Shown one piece after another: positions 1 through 11,955 of a stretch of 64,000 nucleotides of DNA (position 1 is the stretch's first letter; the number at the start of each line of letters is the position of its first letter). Source of the DNA: an uncultured Bacteroidales bacterium (GTDB lineage Bacteria > Bacteroidota > Bacteroidia > Bacteroidales > Paludibacteraceae); contig CASDOZ010000010.1 in NCBI GenBank assembly GCA_949282265.1, positions 1-64,000 of the forward strand, written 5' to 3'. Both the position numbers and the translations under genes were made by a program. Under the pieces are notes generated by a model, which saw nothing but the letters and a program-made list of their open reading frames with translations, did no database searches and was not told the origin of the DNA.

Positions 1-5
1 AACAC

Positions 6-30
6 GCCGGGAAACCGGCCTCTTTTTTTT
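6..30 (+). terminator. GC-rich hairpin followed by T run at left edge
   Basis: A perfect 5-bp stem GCCGG/CCGGC (6-10, 15-19) closed by a GAAA tetraloop is followed by eight T's (23-30), the form of a rightward Rho-independent terminator. However, two leftward promoters start just to its right, so it may instead be a hairpin in the leader of the leftward transcript. The gene that would decide this lies outside the window. Confidence 0.4.
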
Positions 31-47
31 CAGAGCGAAAGGGACTG

Positions 48-78
48 CAAAGGTAAGGACTATTTTCCATTCCCGCAA
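48..78 (-). promoter_or_regulatory. Leftward promoter P2, near-consensus
   Basis: On the minus strand, TTG (78-76), exactly 20 bp, then TACCTTTG (55-48) match the Bacteroidota primary-sigma promoter. The start point would be near 41, firing leftward out of the window. An A-tract plus GTTGC lies upstream, as in the promoter at 162-192. Confidence 0.6.
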
Positions 79-161
79 TACCCGGCGCAACTTTTTTTTT
101 CATTTACTTTTCCAAGCCCGAGGCTGCCGAACACCGCCGTGTTGTTCCTCAAAAGCGGGTG

Positions 162-192
162 CAAAAGTACAACACTCTTCCCAATTACGCAA
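162..192 (-). promoter_or_regulatory. Leftward promoter P1, near-consensus
   Basis: On the minus strand, TTG (192-190), 20 bp, then TACTTTTG (169-162). It has the same spacing, A-tract and GTTGC element as the promoter 114 bp downstream of it, so the two look like a tandem pair driving a strongly expressed gene or stable RNA beyond the left edge. Confidence 0.6.
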
Positions 193-4287
<4,095 letters not shown>

Positions 4288-4308
4288 AACGGGATAACCA
4301 AATATCTG

Positions 4309-4351
4309 AACAGCCTGTTTTTCATGAAGGGGAAACAGGCTGTTTGTTTTC
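4309..4351 (+). terminator. Rho-independent terminator after lacZ
   Basis: A 12-bp inverted repeat (AACAGCCTGTTT at 4309-4320, AAACAGGCTGTT at 4333-4344) is followed by TGTTTTCT. It begins 21 bp after the lacZ stop codon. Confidence 0.8.
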
Positions 4352-4554
4352 TCATAAAAAGAACGGCCAATATATAACTAATCCGCAAAACGAAATGCAT
4401 CCAAGAGAATAGTTCTGGCATTTGGCTATGATGCGCAAACATTATGACGTGTCTTTACTATGACAACGATAAGGCAACATGTCCAAGACGAAGCGCAACG
4501 TCAGCAATAAAAAAGAATTAACAGTTCAATTGAAAGCAAACGGCGAAGTTGTAA
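4352..4554. other. Intergenic, no feature recognised
   Basis: About 200 bp between the lacZ terminator and the promoter of the transporter gene (the full gap between genes is 324 bp). I find no ORF, RNA structure or repeat worth naming here. Confidence 0.5.
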
Positions 4555-4583
4555 TTGAGGATTGAAAAAAAAGTGTAACTTTG
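4555..4583 (+). promoter_or_regulatory. Promoter of the MFS transporter gene
   Basis: TTG (4555-4557), 18 bp, then TAACTTTG (4576-4583). The leader to the ATG at 4612 would be about 20 nt. Confidence 0.65.
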
Positions 4584-4611
4584 CCCGTTAGTTTTTCAAA
4601 AGAAGAGAGCC

Positions 4612-5871
4612 ATGAAATTTAGACTGATTGTAATGAATTTTCTCCAATTCGCTGTTTGGGGAGCTTATTTGACTTGTATGGGCCGCTATTTAAGCACAGT
4701 GGACATGAGCAGCCATATCGGTATATTCTATTCCATACAAGGCATCGTATCCATATTCATGCCTGCATTGATAGGTATCGTAGCCGACCGTTGGATACCT
4801 GCGCAAAAAATGTTAGGGATTAGCCATCTCATCGCAGGTATCAGTATGCTTGCCGCAGGATATTACGGGATTTCAAGCGGTAGCAACGTAGATTTTTCCG
4901 TTCTATTCACCCTCTACACAATAAGCGTGGCTTTCTATATGCCTACATTGGCTTTATCCAATTCGGTAGCATACAATGCACTGGAAAAGGCAGGACTGGA
5001 TACCGTCAAAGATTTCCCGCCCATACGGGTTTTCGGTACAGTCGGCTTTATTTGCTCCATGTGGGCCGTTGATTTATTAGGTTTCCAAGAAAGCCCCAAG
5101 CAGTTTATCGTAAGCGGCCTCATCGGAATCGTACTGGCCATATATGCATTCACACTACCCCATTGCCCCACCAGCAAAAGCGCGGAACGGAAATCGGTTG
5201 CCGAAGCCCTTGGCTTGCAGGCCTTCGCGTTGTTCAAACAAAAACGCATGGCCATATTTTTCATATTTTCCATGCTTTTGGGCGTATCGCTGCAAATCAC
5301 CAATGGATTCGCAAATCCGTTCATATCCAGTTTCGGCCAGTTTGAAGAATACCAGCATACTTTCGGCGTGCAACATACCAATATGCTGATTTCACTGTCG
5401 CAAATATCCGAAACATTGTGTATCCTGCTAATCCCGTTCTTTCTGAAACGGTTTGGCATCAAGAACGTCATGCTAATGGCCATGATTGCCTGGGTGCTGC
5501 GGTTCGGATTCTTCGGACTCGGCAATCCGGGTTCAGGCGTGTGGCTGTTTATCCTTTCCATGATTGTGTACGGCATGGCATTCGATTTCTTCAATATTTC
5601 CGGTGCATTGTTCGTTGACAAAGAAACCGACCCTTCCATCCGTTCATCTGCCCAAGGGCTTTTCATGCTGATGACCAACGGTATCGGCGCAACCATCGGC
5701 ACATTAGGCGCACAAGCAGTCGTAAACAGATTTGTAGAATCACAAACCGAACCGGTTGCCATTATCCAAGGTTGGCAAACAGCATGGTATATTTTTGCGG
5801 GTTATGCATTAGTGGTTGCCATTACATTCGCACTTGTGTTTAAATACAAACACACGGCTGAAACAAAATAA
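4612..5871 (+). CDS. MFS transporter, nucleoside-permease (NupG) type
   Basis: A 419-residue inner-membrane protein of the major facilitator superfamily, with hydrophobic segments consistent with 12 helices and a C-terminal basic tail. The opening, MKFRLIVMNFLQFAVWGAYL, is characteristic of the NupG/XapB nucleoside:proton symporter branch. The likely role is proton-coupled uptake of nucleosides or related ribosides; substrate cannot be fixed from sequence. It is monocistronic, with its own promoter and the tRNA promoter following 49 bp later. A long open frame on the opposite strand (4935-5762) is a shadow. A purine nucleoside phosphorylase is encoded at 52.4 kb, so salvage enzymes are present in this genome. 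Confidence 0.85.
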   Translation: MKFRLIVMNFLQFAVWGAYLTCMGRYLSTVDMSSHIGIFYSIQGIVSIFMPALIGIVADRWIPAQKMLGISHLIAGISMLAAGYYGISSGSNVDFSVLFTLYTISVAFYMPTLALSNSVAYNALEKAGLDTVKDFPPIRVFGTVGFICSMWAVDLLGFQESPKQFIVSGLIGIVLAIYAFTLPHCPTSKSAERKSVAEALGLQAFALFKQKRMAIFFIFSMLLGVSLQITNGFANPFISSFGQFEEYQHTFGVQHTNMLISLSQISETLCILLIPFFLKRFGIKNVMLMAMIAWVLRFGFFGLGNPGSGVWLFILSMIVYGMAFDFFNISGALFVDKETDPSIRSSAQGLFMLMTNGIGATIGTLGAQAVVNRFVESQTEPVAIIQGWQTAWYIFAGYALVVAITFALVFKYKHTAETK

Positions 5872-5897
5872 AAAATCACGAACCATAAAAAAAGAGT

Positions 5898-5927
5898 TTG
5901 TTTTTTCGGAAAAAGTCCCTATCTTTG
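5898..5927 (+). promoter_or_regulatory. Promoter of the tRNA gene
   Basis: TTG (5898-5900), 19 bp, TATCTTTG (5920-5927): an essentially perfect Bacteroidota promoter 20 bp upstream of the tRNA. Confidence 0.8.
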
Positions 5928-5947
5928 CACCCGCTTACGAAAAAGCA

Positions 5948-6022
5948 GGTCCCATAGCTCAGTTGGTTAGTAGCACCTGACTCATAATCAGGGGGTCCTT
6001 GGTTCAAGCCCAAGTGGGACCA
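5948..6022 (+). tRNA. tRNA with CAU anticodon, probably elongator tRNA-Met
   Basis: A 75-nt cloverleaf: acceptor stem GGTCCCA/TGGGACC (5948-5954, 6015-6021), anticodon stem CCTGA/TCAGG with loop CTCATAA and anticodon CAT at 5983-5985, T stem CTTGG/CCAAG with loop TTCAAGC, discriminator A6022. G1-C72 pairing excludes initiator tRNA. CAU may also be tRNA-Ile2 read with lysidine; I favour Met. The 3' CCA is not encoded. The D arm reads GCTC...TAGC, so only three D-stem pairs form and the fourth position is C/T. Confidence 0.95.
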
Positions 6023-6034
6023 CACAAGACTCAG

Positions 6035-6066
6035 AAAAGCATCGGCAAGTTGCCGATGCTTTTTTG
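6035..6066 (+). terminator. Terminator after the tRNA
   Basis: A 9-bp perfect stem GCATCGGCA/TGCCGATGC (6039-6047, 6051-6059) with a 3-nt loop is followed by six T's. It ends the tRNA transcript. Confidence 0.88.
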
Positions 6067-6238
6067 TTTTTATTGCGCTTACAATGTAATGACAAGTCAC
6101 AATCCCCAACAATTGAATTACCGAAATCCATTTCTTGTAAATGTACAACACCATCACTTGCAACAAATCCAGCCCCTCCACAATCGTTAAAAAAACACAA
6201 CAGCACTCCAACAAAGAACAATCTCCTCAAAAAACACA

Positions 6239-6246
6239 TACATTTG
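6239..6246 (+). promoter_or_regulatory. Promoter -7 box of the efflux operon
   Basis: TACATTTG, upstream of the TetR-type regulator. The preceding 170 bp back to the tRNA terminator hold nothing else that I recognise. No good TTG is found at the -33 spacing. Confidence 0.6.
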
Positions 6247-6253
6247 CAACGAA

Positions 6254-6269
6254 TTAACAATACTGTTAG
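6254..6269 (+). promoter_or_regulatory. Possible TetR operator
   Basis: An imperfect inverted repeat TTAACA-ATAC-TGTTAG lies between the promoter -7 box and the regulator's start codon, where a TetR-family repressor would block its own operon. The match to an operator is inference; the dyad itself is visible. Confidence 0.4.
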
Positions 6270-6275
6270 ACAAAT

Positions 6276-6911
6276 ATGTTAGCACATATGGATACACAAA
6301 AACAAGGAAAAACGGAACAAGCCATCATGGCGGCCGCAGAAGAGCTTTTCTTAGAAAAAGGCTATCATTTGGCTACTACTACCATGATAGCCCGTAAAGC
6401 TGGCGTAACACATGCCATGCTACATTATTATTTCCGGACAAAAGAACAAATTTTCGGGCAAGTGCTTGACAAATACATAAACGAGATTATCGCTTCGTTC
6501 CAACCCGTCATGCAGAAAGAAGCACCGTTTTGGGACACCATGGAAAAAGGAATTGCGACACATTTTGATTTTCTGGCCAAACATCCTTTGCTACCTGCTT
6601 TCATTTTTGATGTCGTACGCTTCAATCCTGAATTATTGGAAAGCTACAAAGACTATTTCAGCAAAACAATCGGAAAAGTGATTGAATTCCACTGTTCCAT
6701 GATTCAAGCAGAGATAGACAAAGGAAATATAAGAAAGGTTGAGCCCATCCAATTGCTTATGGACATAGCCATGCTCAATGTGTCCACATTCATGCTGCTT
6801 CCCGTCGCGGGAAAACTGGCAAATACAGACAAGGAAACTATTCAGAAAATGCTGCAATCCAGGAAAAACGAAACCATTACTTTAATCAAATCCAGATTAT
6901 ATGGCAACTAA
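6276..6911 (+). CDS. TetR/AcrR-family transcriptional regulator
   Basis: A 211-residue repressor-type protein. The N-terminal TetR helix-turn-helix is clear (residues about 14-60: AEELFLEKGYHLATTTMIARKAGV followed by THAMLHYYFRTKEQIF, the family's YYF-K-E signature). The C-terminal ligand-binding part is variable, as usual. An alternative ATG lies at 6288. It is the first gene of the efflux operon: the stop overlaps the following reading frame. By analogy to TetR-controlled pumps it probably represses the operon until a toxic ligand binds; the dyad at 6254-6269 is a candidate operator. Confidence 0.9.
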   Translation: MLAHMDTQKQGKTEQAIMAAAEELFLEKGYHLATTTMIARKAGVTHAMLHYYFRTKEQIFGQVLDKYINEIIASFQPVMQKEAPFWDTMEKGIATHFDFLAKHPLLPAFIFDVVRFNPELLESYKDYFSKTIGKVIEFHCSMIQAEIDKGNIRKVEPIQLLMDIAMLNVSTFMLLPVAGKLANTDKETIQKMLQSRKNETITLIKSRLYGN

Positions 6912-6924
6912 CAAAATCCGAATC

Positions 6925-8223
6925 ATGGCTACGAAAAGATATATAATAAGGCATTCCATTTCCATGCTTTCCTTGTATGCCCTATCTATATGTGCGGCAA
7001 ACGCACAAATCAGCATAGAACAGTGCATGGAACTGGCGCGGGAGAATTATCCGCAAATCAAACAGCTCAATCTGATTGAAGAAGCCGCGAAATATGATGT
7101 TGCAAGCGTTTCAAAATCATGGTTGCCGCATCTGAACATATCAGGCAAAGCCACTTACCAATCCGAAGTTGTGGAAATGCCGTTCGACATTCCCGGATTT
7201 TCTTTTAACCTGCCACACGACCAATATTCATTAGTCGGCGACATAACCCAGAGCATTTGGGATGGCGGGACCAGCAAAGCCCAAAAAAACGTATTAACGA
7301 CAAGTAGCGAAATGCAAAAAAAACAAGTGGAAGTTTCTATGTATTCCATAAACGAACGGGTGGAAAAAATTTTCCTCGGCATTCTGCTGCTTGATGAGCA
7401 AATCAAACAAAACGACATTCTGAAAGAAAGCCTTGAAAGGAATGCCCGACAGGCACAAGCCGGGATTGAAAATGGGATTGCCTACAAATCGGACCTTGAC
7501 ATGATTAAAGTAAACATACTCAACTGCGAACAACAAAAAACAGAACTACTGTCAGACCGCTCAACCTACGTGGCCATGCTCGAAAAACTCACGGGAACAG
7601 ACATCAAGCCAGAAATGCTGCTCGTGCCAGAAACCAATACGGACGACATTTTCCCAGACGAAATCACGCGGCCGGAAATAGCATATTATGATGCCCAGCT
7701 CAACCAGAATGCTGCACAACAAAAGCAGCTCAATTCCAAAATATCACCCAAATTCAACCTGTCACTGCAAGGAGGCATAGGAAGGCCCGGGCTAAACATA
7801 CTCAAAAACGAGTTCCAGCCATATTACACAGCCGGTATCAAAATGTCGTGGGACATAGGCGCCCTATACACCAGGCAAGATGAAAAGCGGAAATTGGAAA
7901 CACAGGTCAGAAGCATCGAATCAGACAGGGAAACATTCTTGTTCAACACTAACCTTGAAATTGCGGAAAAGCGGAATGCCATCGACAAGGCGCGCGAACT
8001 GCTCGAAAAAGACGATGAAATCATTGCTTTGCGCGAATCAATCAGGATTGCAGGAGAGGAGCAATACAGCAACGGGACCATCTCCATGACAGACCTAATG
8101 GACAGAATAGACGATGAACACAATGCAAAAGTATCGGAATCCATACATCGGATTCAACTGCTGCTTGCCATTTACGACTTGAAAAACAGCATTGGATATC
8201 AAACTGAAACAACCAACCAATAA
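6925..8223 (+). CDS. TolC-family outer-membrane efflux protein
   Basis: About 432 residues from the chosen ATG at 6925; an upstream ATG at 6901 overlaps the regulator by 11 bp and would put eight residues before the signal peptide (MATKRYIIRHSISMLSLYAL...ANAQ). The mature part starts ISIEQCMELARENYPQIKQ, the usual opening of outer-membrane efflux (OEP) domains, and contains long alpha-helical coiled-coil stretches in two repeats. It forms the trimeric outer-membrane duct for the pump encoded downstream. It is co-transcribed with the adaptor gene, three bases further on. Confidence 0.9.
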   Translation: MATKRYIIRHSISMLSLYALSICAANAQISIEQCMELARENYPQIKQLNLIEEAAKYDVASVSKSWLPHLNISGKATYQSEVVEMPFDIPGFSFNLPHDQYSLVGDITQSIWDGGTSKAQKNVLTTSSEMQKKQVEVSMYSINERVEKIFLGILLLDEQIKQNDILKESLERNARQAQAGIENGIAYKSDLDMIKVNILNCEQQKTELLSDRSTYVAMLEKLTGTDIKPEMLLVPETNTDDIFPDEITRPEIAYYDAQLNQNAAQQKQLNSKISPKFNLSLQGGIGRPGLNILKNEFQPYYTAGIKMSWDIGALYTRQDEKRKLETQVRSIESDRETFLFNTNLEIAEKRNAIDKARELLEKDDEIIALRESIRIAGEEQYSNGTISMTDLMDRIDDEHNAKVSESIHRIQLLLAIYDLKNSIGYQTETTNQ

Positions 8224-8226
8224 ACA

Positions 8227-9138
8227 ATGACGACGATGAAAACCCAGATTAACATCCTGACAATAGCGACAAGCGCCATTTTCATGGTTGCCTGCGGCAG
8301 CAGAAACACCGATTTCGACGCCTGCGGGCAAATAAACGCTACCGAAATAACCGTCTCGGCCGAAAACAACGGACGTCTGACCGACTTGTCGCTCAAAGAA
8401 GGCGACAAACTCATGAAAGGCGAACATGTCGGCACGATTGATTCCTTGCAAACCTACCTGAAAAAAGAAGAACTCATCAAGCGGAAAGAAAGTACCATTA
8501 TCAAGAAAGTGGACATAAAATGCCAAATGGAAGCCCAATACGCCAAATTGGAAAACCTCAACACAGACCTCCGGCGTTTCCAGGATTTGCTGGCAAAAGA
8601 TGCGGGAACGCAAAAACAAGTCGATGACCTCAAATCGGAAATAGCCATCCTGAAAGGGCAAATAGCGGCAGCTGAACAAAACTACCGGCAAAATAACGAT
8701 GAAATCGACAGAGAAATCAACACATTGGATGTACAAATTGCCCAAACGCAGGACATGCTTGACAAATGCCGCATCAAATCGCCCATAGCTGGAACCGTAC
8801 TGAGCAAATACGCCGAAGAAGGCGAACTGGTAACCACGGGAAAGCCCCTGTTCAAAATAGCGGACATGGACGACTTATACGTCAAGGCATACTTTACCAC
8901 AGAACAGCTGGCCGCACTCAAATTGGGAGACAAAGTAACCGTAATTCCCGACGACGGGACAAACACCCCACGCACATACGAAGGAACCGTCGGTTGGATT
9001 TCCGACGAAGCTGAATTTACCCCCAAAAACATCCAGACAAAAAATGAACGCGCCGACCTTGTTTATGCCACAAAAATCTATGTAGAAAACGATGGCTACT
9101 TGCGATTGGGCATGTACGCATACGTAAAAATCAAATAA
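8227..9138 (+). CDS. HlyD/YbhG-type periplasmic adaptor lipoprotein
   Basis: A 303-residue membrane-fusion protein. The signal ends in a lipobox (IFMVAC, Cys23), so it is a lipoprotein anchored in the inner membrane. Next come a split biotinyl-lipoyl half motif (about residues 38-75), a long alpha-helical hairpin (about 80-180), the second lipoyl half (CRIKSPIAGTVLSKYAEEGE), and a beta-barrel. It bridges the ABC permeases and the TolC-like channel. An in-frame ATG at 8236 is an equally plausible start. Closest in layout to E. coli YbhG. Confidence 0.9.
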   Translation: MTTMKTQINILTIATSAIFMVACGSRNTDFDACGQINATEITVSAENNGRLTDLSLKEGDKLMKGEHVGTIDSLQTYLKKEELIKRKESTIIKKVDIKCQMEAQYAKLENLNTDLRRFQDLLAKDAGTQKQVDDLKSEIAILKGQIAAAEQNYRQNNDEIDREINTLDVQIAQTQDMLDKCRIKSPIAGTVLSKYAEEGELVTTGKPLFKIADMDDLYVKAYFTTEQLAALKLGDKVTVIPDDGTNTPRTYEGTVGWISDEAEFTPKNIQTKNERADLVYATKIYVENDGYLRLGMYAYVKIK

Positions 9139-9159
9139 CGAAACATTTGCAGGTTCTTC

Positions 9160-10068
9160 ATGAATGCCATAGAAATAGAACATATTTCCAAGAATTACAA
9201 AACCGTATCCGCTGTCAAGGACATTTCACTTTCCGTGAAAGAAGGTGAGATTTTCGGGCTCATCGGGCCGGACGGAGCAGGAAAAACAACCCTGTTCAGA
9301 ATCATGACGACCCTCATGTTGGCCGATGCGGGCAAAGGTAGGATTTGCGGATTCGATATTGTGAAAGATTATGCACAGATACGGCAGATAATCGGATACA
9401 TGCCCGGCCGATTTTCACTTTACCAGGATTTGAGCGTACAAGAAAATATCGATTTTTTCGCCACTATGTTCGGAACGACCCTGCAAGATAACTACGAAAC
9501 CATCCGGGAAATCTATTCGCAGATAGAACCGTTCCGGAAACGCAAGGCCGGCAAACTTTCAGGCGGCATGAAACAAAAACTCGCACTTTGCTGCGCACTT
9601 GTCCACAAGCCATCCGTCCTTTTTCTGGATGAACCGACAACCGGCGTGGATGCCGTCAGCCGCAAGGATTTCTGGAATATGCTTTACCGCATAAAAGCCT
9701 CGGGCGTAACGGTTTTCGTGTCCACGCCTTATATGGATGAAGCCGGATTGTGCGACAGAATGGCCTTGATAAGGCAAGGCAACATCATCGACACCGGCAC
9801 ACCGGCCGAAATCGTGGCCAAATATCCGTATGCGCTGCTTGCCGTCAAAGGAACGCCCATGTACCCCCTGCTAAAAGAATTGCGGAAGCTGGATGGCGTC
9901 ATCAGTTGTTTTTCATTCGGAGATTCGCACCATTTGGCATACGATCCCGCAAAGACACAAAAAGAGAATATCCTGGCGGCCGCCGTCGCCGCCGGATTCA
10001 AGGATTGCACGGCATGGGAGATAAAACCCGGAATTGAAGATTGTTTCATGCAACTGTCAGAACAATGA
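9160..10068 (+). CDS. ABC transporter ATPase (first YbhF half)
   Basis: A 302-residue nucleotide-binding protein with intact motifs: Walker A GPDGAGKT (36-43), signature LSGGM (133-137), Walker B VLFLDEP (about 153-159) and a switch-type region after it. The last 90 residues form a C-terminal extension typical of drug-export ATPases. In E. coli YbhF two such ATPase domains are fused; here they are separate genes joined by a 4-bp ATGA overlap, which implies translational coupling and a heterodimer. It powers the export complex with the two permeases downstream. Confidence 0.92.
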   Translation: MNAIEIEHISKNYKTVSAVKDISLSVKEGEIFGLIGPDGAGKTTLFRIMTTLMLADAGKGRICGFDIVKDYAQIRQIIGYMPGRFSLYQDLSVQENIDFFATMFGTTLQDNYETIREIYSQIEPFRKRKAGKLSGGMKQKLALCCALVHKPSVLFLDEPTTGVDAVSRKDFWNMLYRIKASGVTVFVSTPYMDEAGLCDRMALIRQGNIIDTGTPAEIVAKYPYALLAVKGTPMYPLLKELRKLDGVISCFSFGDSHHLAYDPAKTQKENILAAAVAAGFKDCTAWEIKPGIEDCFMQLSEQ

Positions 10069-10826
10069 GCACTGAATTAGACACAAACAGCAGTTACGCC
10101 ATGGAAATCCGGAACCTGACAAAGAAATTCGGAAATTTCACTGCCGTGGACAATATCAGTTTCAACGTCCGCAAAGGCGAGATTTTCGGTTTCCTTGGGG
10201 CAAACGGTGCCGGAAAAACCACAGCCATGAAAATATTGTGCGGTTTGAGTAGGCCGACAGCAGGCGAAGGCACAGTCGCCGGTTTCGATATAAACAACGA
10301 ACAGGAAAAAATCAAACGCCACATCGGCTACATGAGCCAAAAGTTCGCGCTCTATCCCGACCTGACCGTACGTGAAAACATACGGCTTTTCGGAGGTATT
10401 TACGGACTGGCAGACCCAGAAATCAAGGCAAAGACAAACAACATGCTGCAAACCCTGGAAATGGAAAACGTCCGGGACAAACTTGCCGGAGAACTCCCGT
10501 TGGGCTGGAAACAAAAACTGTCATTCAGCATTGCTTTGATACATGGGCCAGAAATCATATTCCTAGATGAACCGACCGGAGGCGTCGATCCGGAAACCCG
10601 CCGGCGCTTCTGGGAAATGATATACGAAGCGTCAGAAAAAGGAATAACCGTGTTTGTAACAACACACTACATGGACGAAGCAGAATATTGCGACCGCGTG
10701 TCCATCATGGTGGACGGCCGGATTGAAGCCTTGGATTCGCCCGCCGCACTCAAAACAAAGTACAAGGCAACAAACATGGACGCAGTGTTCCGCACCATCG
10801 CCCGAAAAGCACAAAGGGAGGAATAA
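10065..10826 (+). CDS. ABC transporter ATPase (second YbhF half)
   Basis: 253 residues from the ATG that overlaps the previous stop (ATGA); a TTG at 10041 also opens the frame but is less likely. Walker A is GANGAGKT (45-52) and Walker B IIFLDEP (about 164-170), but the signature LSGGQ is degenerate, LPLGW (144-148). From memory, the same kind of degenerate signature occurs in the second domain of YbhF and RbbA, so this may be a family trait and not damage: one composite ATP site would be weak. It probably pairs with the preceding ATPase. Confidence 0.92.
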   Translation: MSTELDTNSSYAMEIRNLTKKFGNFTAVDNISFNVRKGEIFGFLGANGAGKTTAMKILCGLSRPTAGEGTVAGFDINNEQEKIKRHIGYMSQKFALYPDLTVRENIRLFGGIYGLADPEIKAKTNNMLQTLEMENVRDKLAGELPLGWKQKLSFSIALIHGPEIIFLDEPTGGVDPETRRRFWEMIYEASEKGITVFVTTHYMDEAEYCDRVSIMVDGRIEALDSPAALKTKYKATNMDAVFRTIARKAQREE

Positions 10827-10829
10827 AAC

Positions 10830-11942
10830 ATGAAAGAATTTTTCGCATTCATCAAAAAAGAATTCCTGCACATTTTCAGAGACAAACGCACCATTCTGAT
10901 TGTCATGATCATGCCCATTGTGCAAATCATCCTGTTCGGTTTTGCCATCAGCACGGAAGTGAACAATGTGCGTGTTGCCATTGTAGGCGACACGACAGAT
11001 CCCGAAGTACGCAAAGTCATAGACCGGATAGACAACAACAAATACCTGACAGTGACAGAAATACTATCAAACACGAATGAAATATCCCCAAAATTCCAAC
11101 GCAACGAAGCGGATGTGGCTGTCTGCTTCAGCCGGAACTTCGATTCTGAATTGCATTCCGGCGGAAAAGCCTCTATCCGAATCATAGGCGATGGCTCCGA
11201 CCCAAATACGGCACAAATGATTACCAGTTATGTTTCCGGTGCCATTCAGGACGAACAGGACGACATTACCATCGACTATGCGGGAGAGCAGAAAACATCC
11301 ATGTCGCCCGTCGTACAACTCATGTACAATCCGGCCATGAAATCGTCCTACAACTTCGTTCCCGGCGTGATGGGATTGATACTAATGCTTATCTGCTCCA
11401 TGATGACTGCCATTTCCATTGTCAAGGAAAAAGAAACCGGCACAATGGAACTTTTGTTGGTTTCCCCCGTCAAACCGTTATGGATAATCATCAGCAAGGC
11501 TATGCCATATCTCGTTTTGTCAATAGCCAATTTCGTCAGTATCTTGCTGTTATCGCATTATGTAATGGAAGTGCCGGTAAACGGCAGCCTGTTCCTGCTC
11601 TCCGGCGTGGCGTTGCTCTTTATCATCGCATCGCTTGCCATTGGCCTGCTCATTTCCGTCATTGCCTCAAACCAACGCACGGCACTGCTCATATCCGGCA
11701 TGGGACTGACTATGCCGACCATGATTTTTTCGGGCATCATTTTCCCATGCGAAAGTATGCCTGAAATCTTGCAATGGGTTTCACACATCATTCCGGCCAA
11801 ATGGTTCATTATCATGGTCAAGAAAATCATGATACAAGGTGACGGATTCGTATACATCATCAAAGAATTGTCTATACTGGCAGGCATGGCGGCCGCATTG
11901 CTCGCCATCAGCATCAAGAGTTTCAAAACCAGACTGCAATAG
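10830..11942 (+). CDS. ABC-2 type permease (YbhS/YbhR-like), first
   Basis: A 370-residue inner-membrane subunit: one helix near the N terminus after a FIKKEFLHIFRDKRT start, a large periplasmic domain (about 50-170), then five helices with the ABC-2 hallmark EKETGTMELLLVSPVKP between them. With its paralogue downstream it forms the membrane channel of the exporter. Substrate unknown; YbhFSR-type pumps move cationic drugs and sodium in E. coli. Start is 3 bp after the ATPase stop. Confidence 0.92.
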   Translation: MKEFFAFIKKEFLHIFRDKRTILIVMIMPIVQIILFGFAISTEVNNVRVAIVGDTTDPEVRKVIDRIDNNKYLTVTEILSNTNEISPKFQRNEADVAVCFSRNFDSELHSGGKASIRIIGDGSDPNTAQMITSYVSGAIQDEQDDITIDYAGEQKTSMSPVVQLMYNPAMKSSYNFVPGVMGLILMLICSMMTAISIVKEKETGTMELLLVSPVKPLWIIISKAMPYLVLSIANFVSILLLSHYVMEVPVNGSLFLLSGVALLFIIASLAIGLLISVIASNQRTALLISGMGLTMPTMIFSGIIFPCESMPEILQWVSHIIPAKWFIIMVKKIMIQGDGFVYIIKELSILAGMAAALLAISIKSFKTRLQ

Positions 11943-11955
11943 GAGGAAATACATT

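Noticed and set aside
4935-5762. 275-codon frame on the minus strand
   Set aside because: Lies fully inside the transporter gene in antisense; its length is a by-product of codon use in the real gene.
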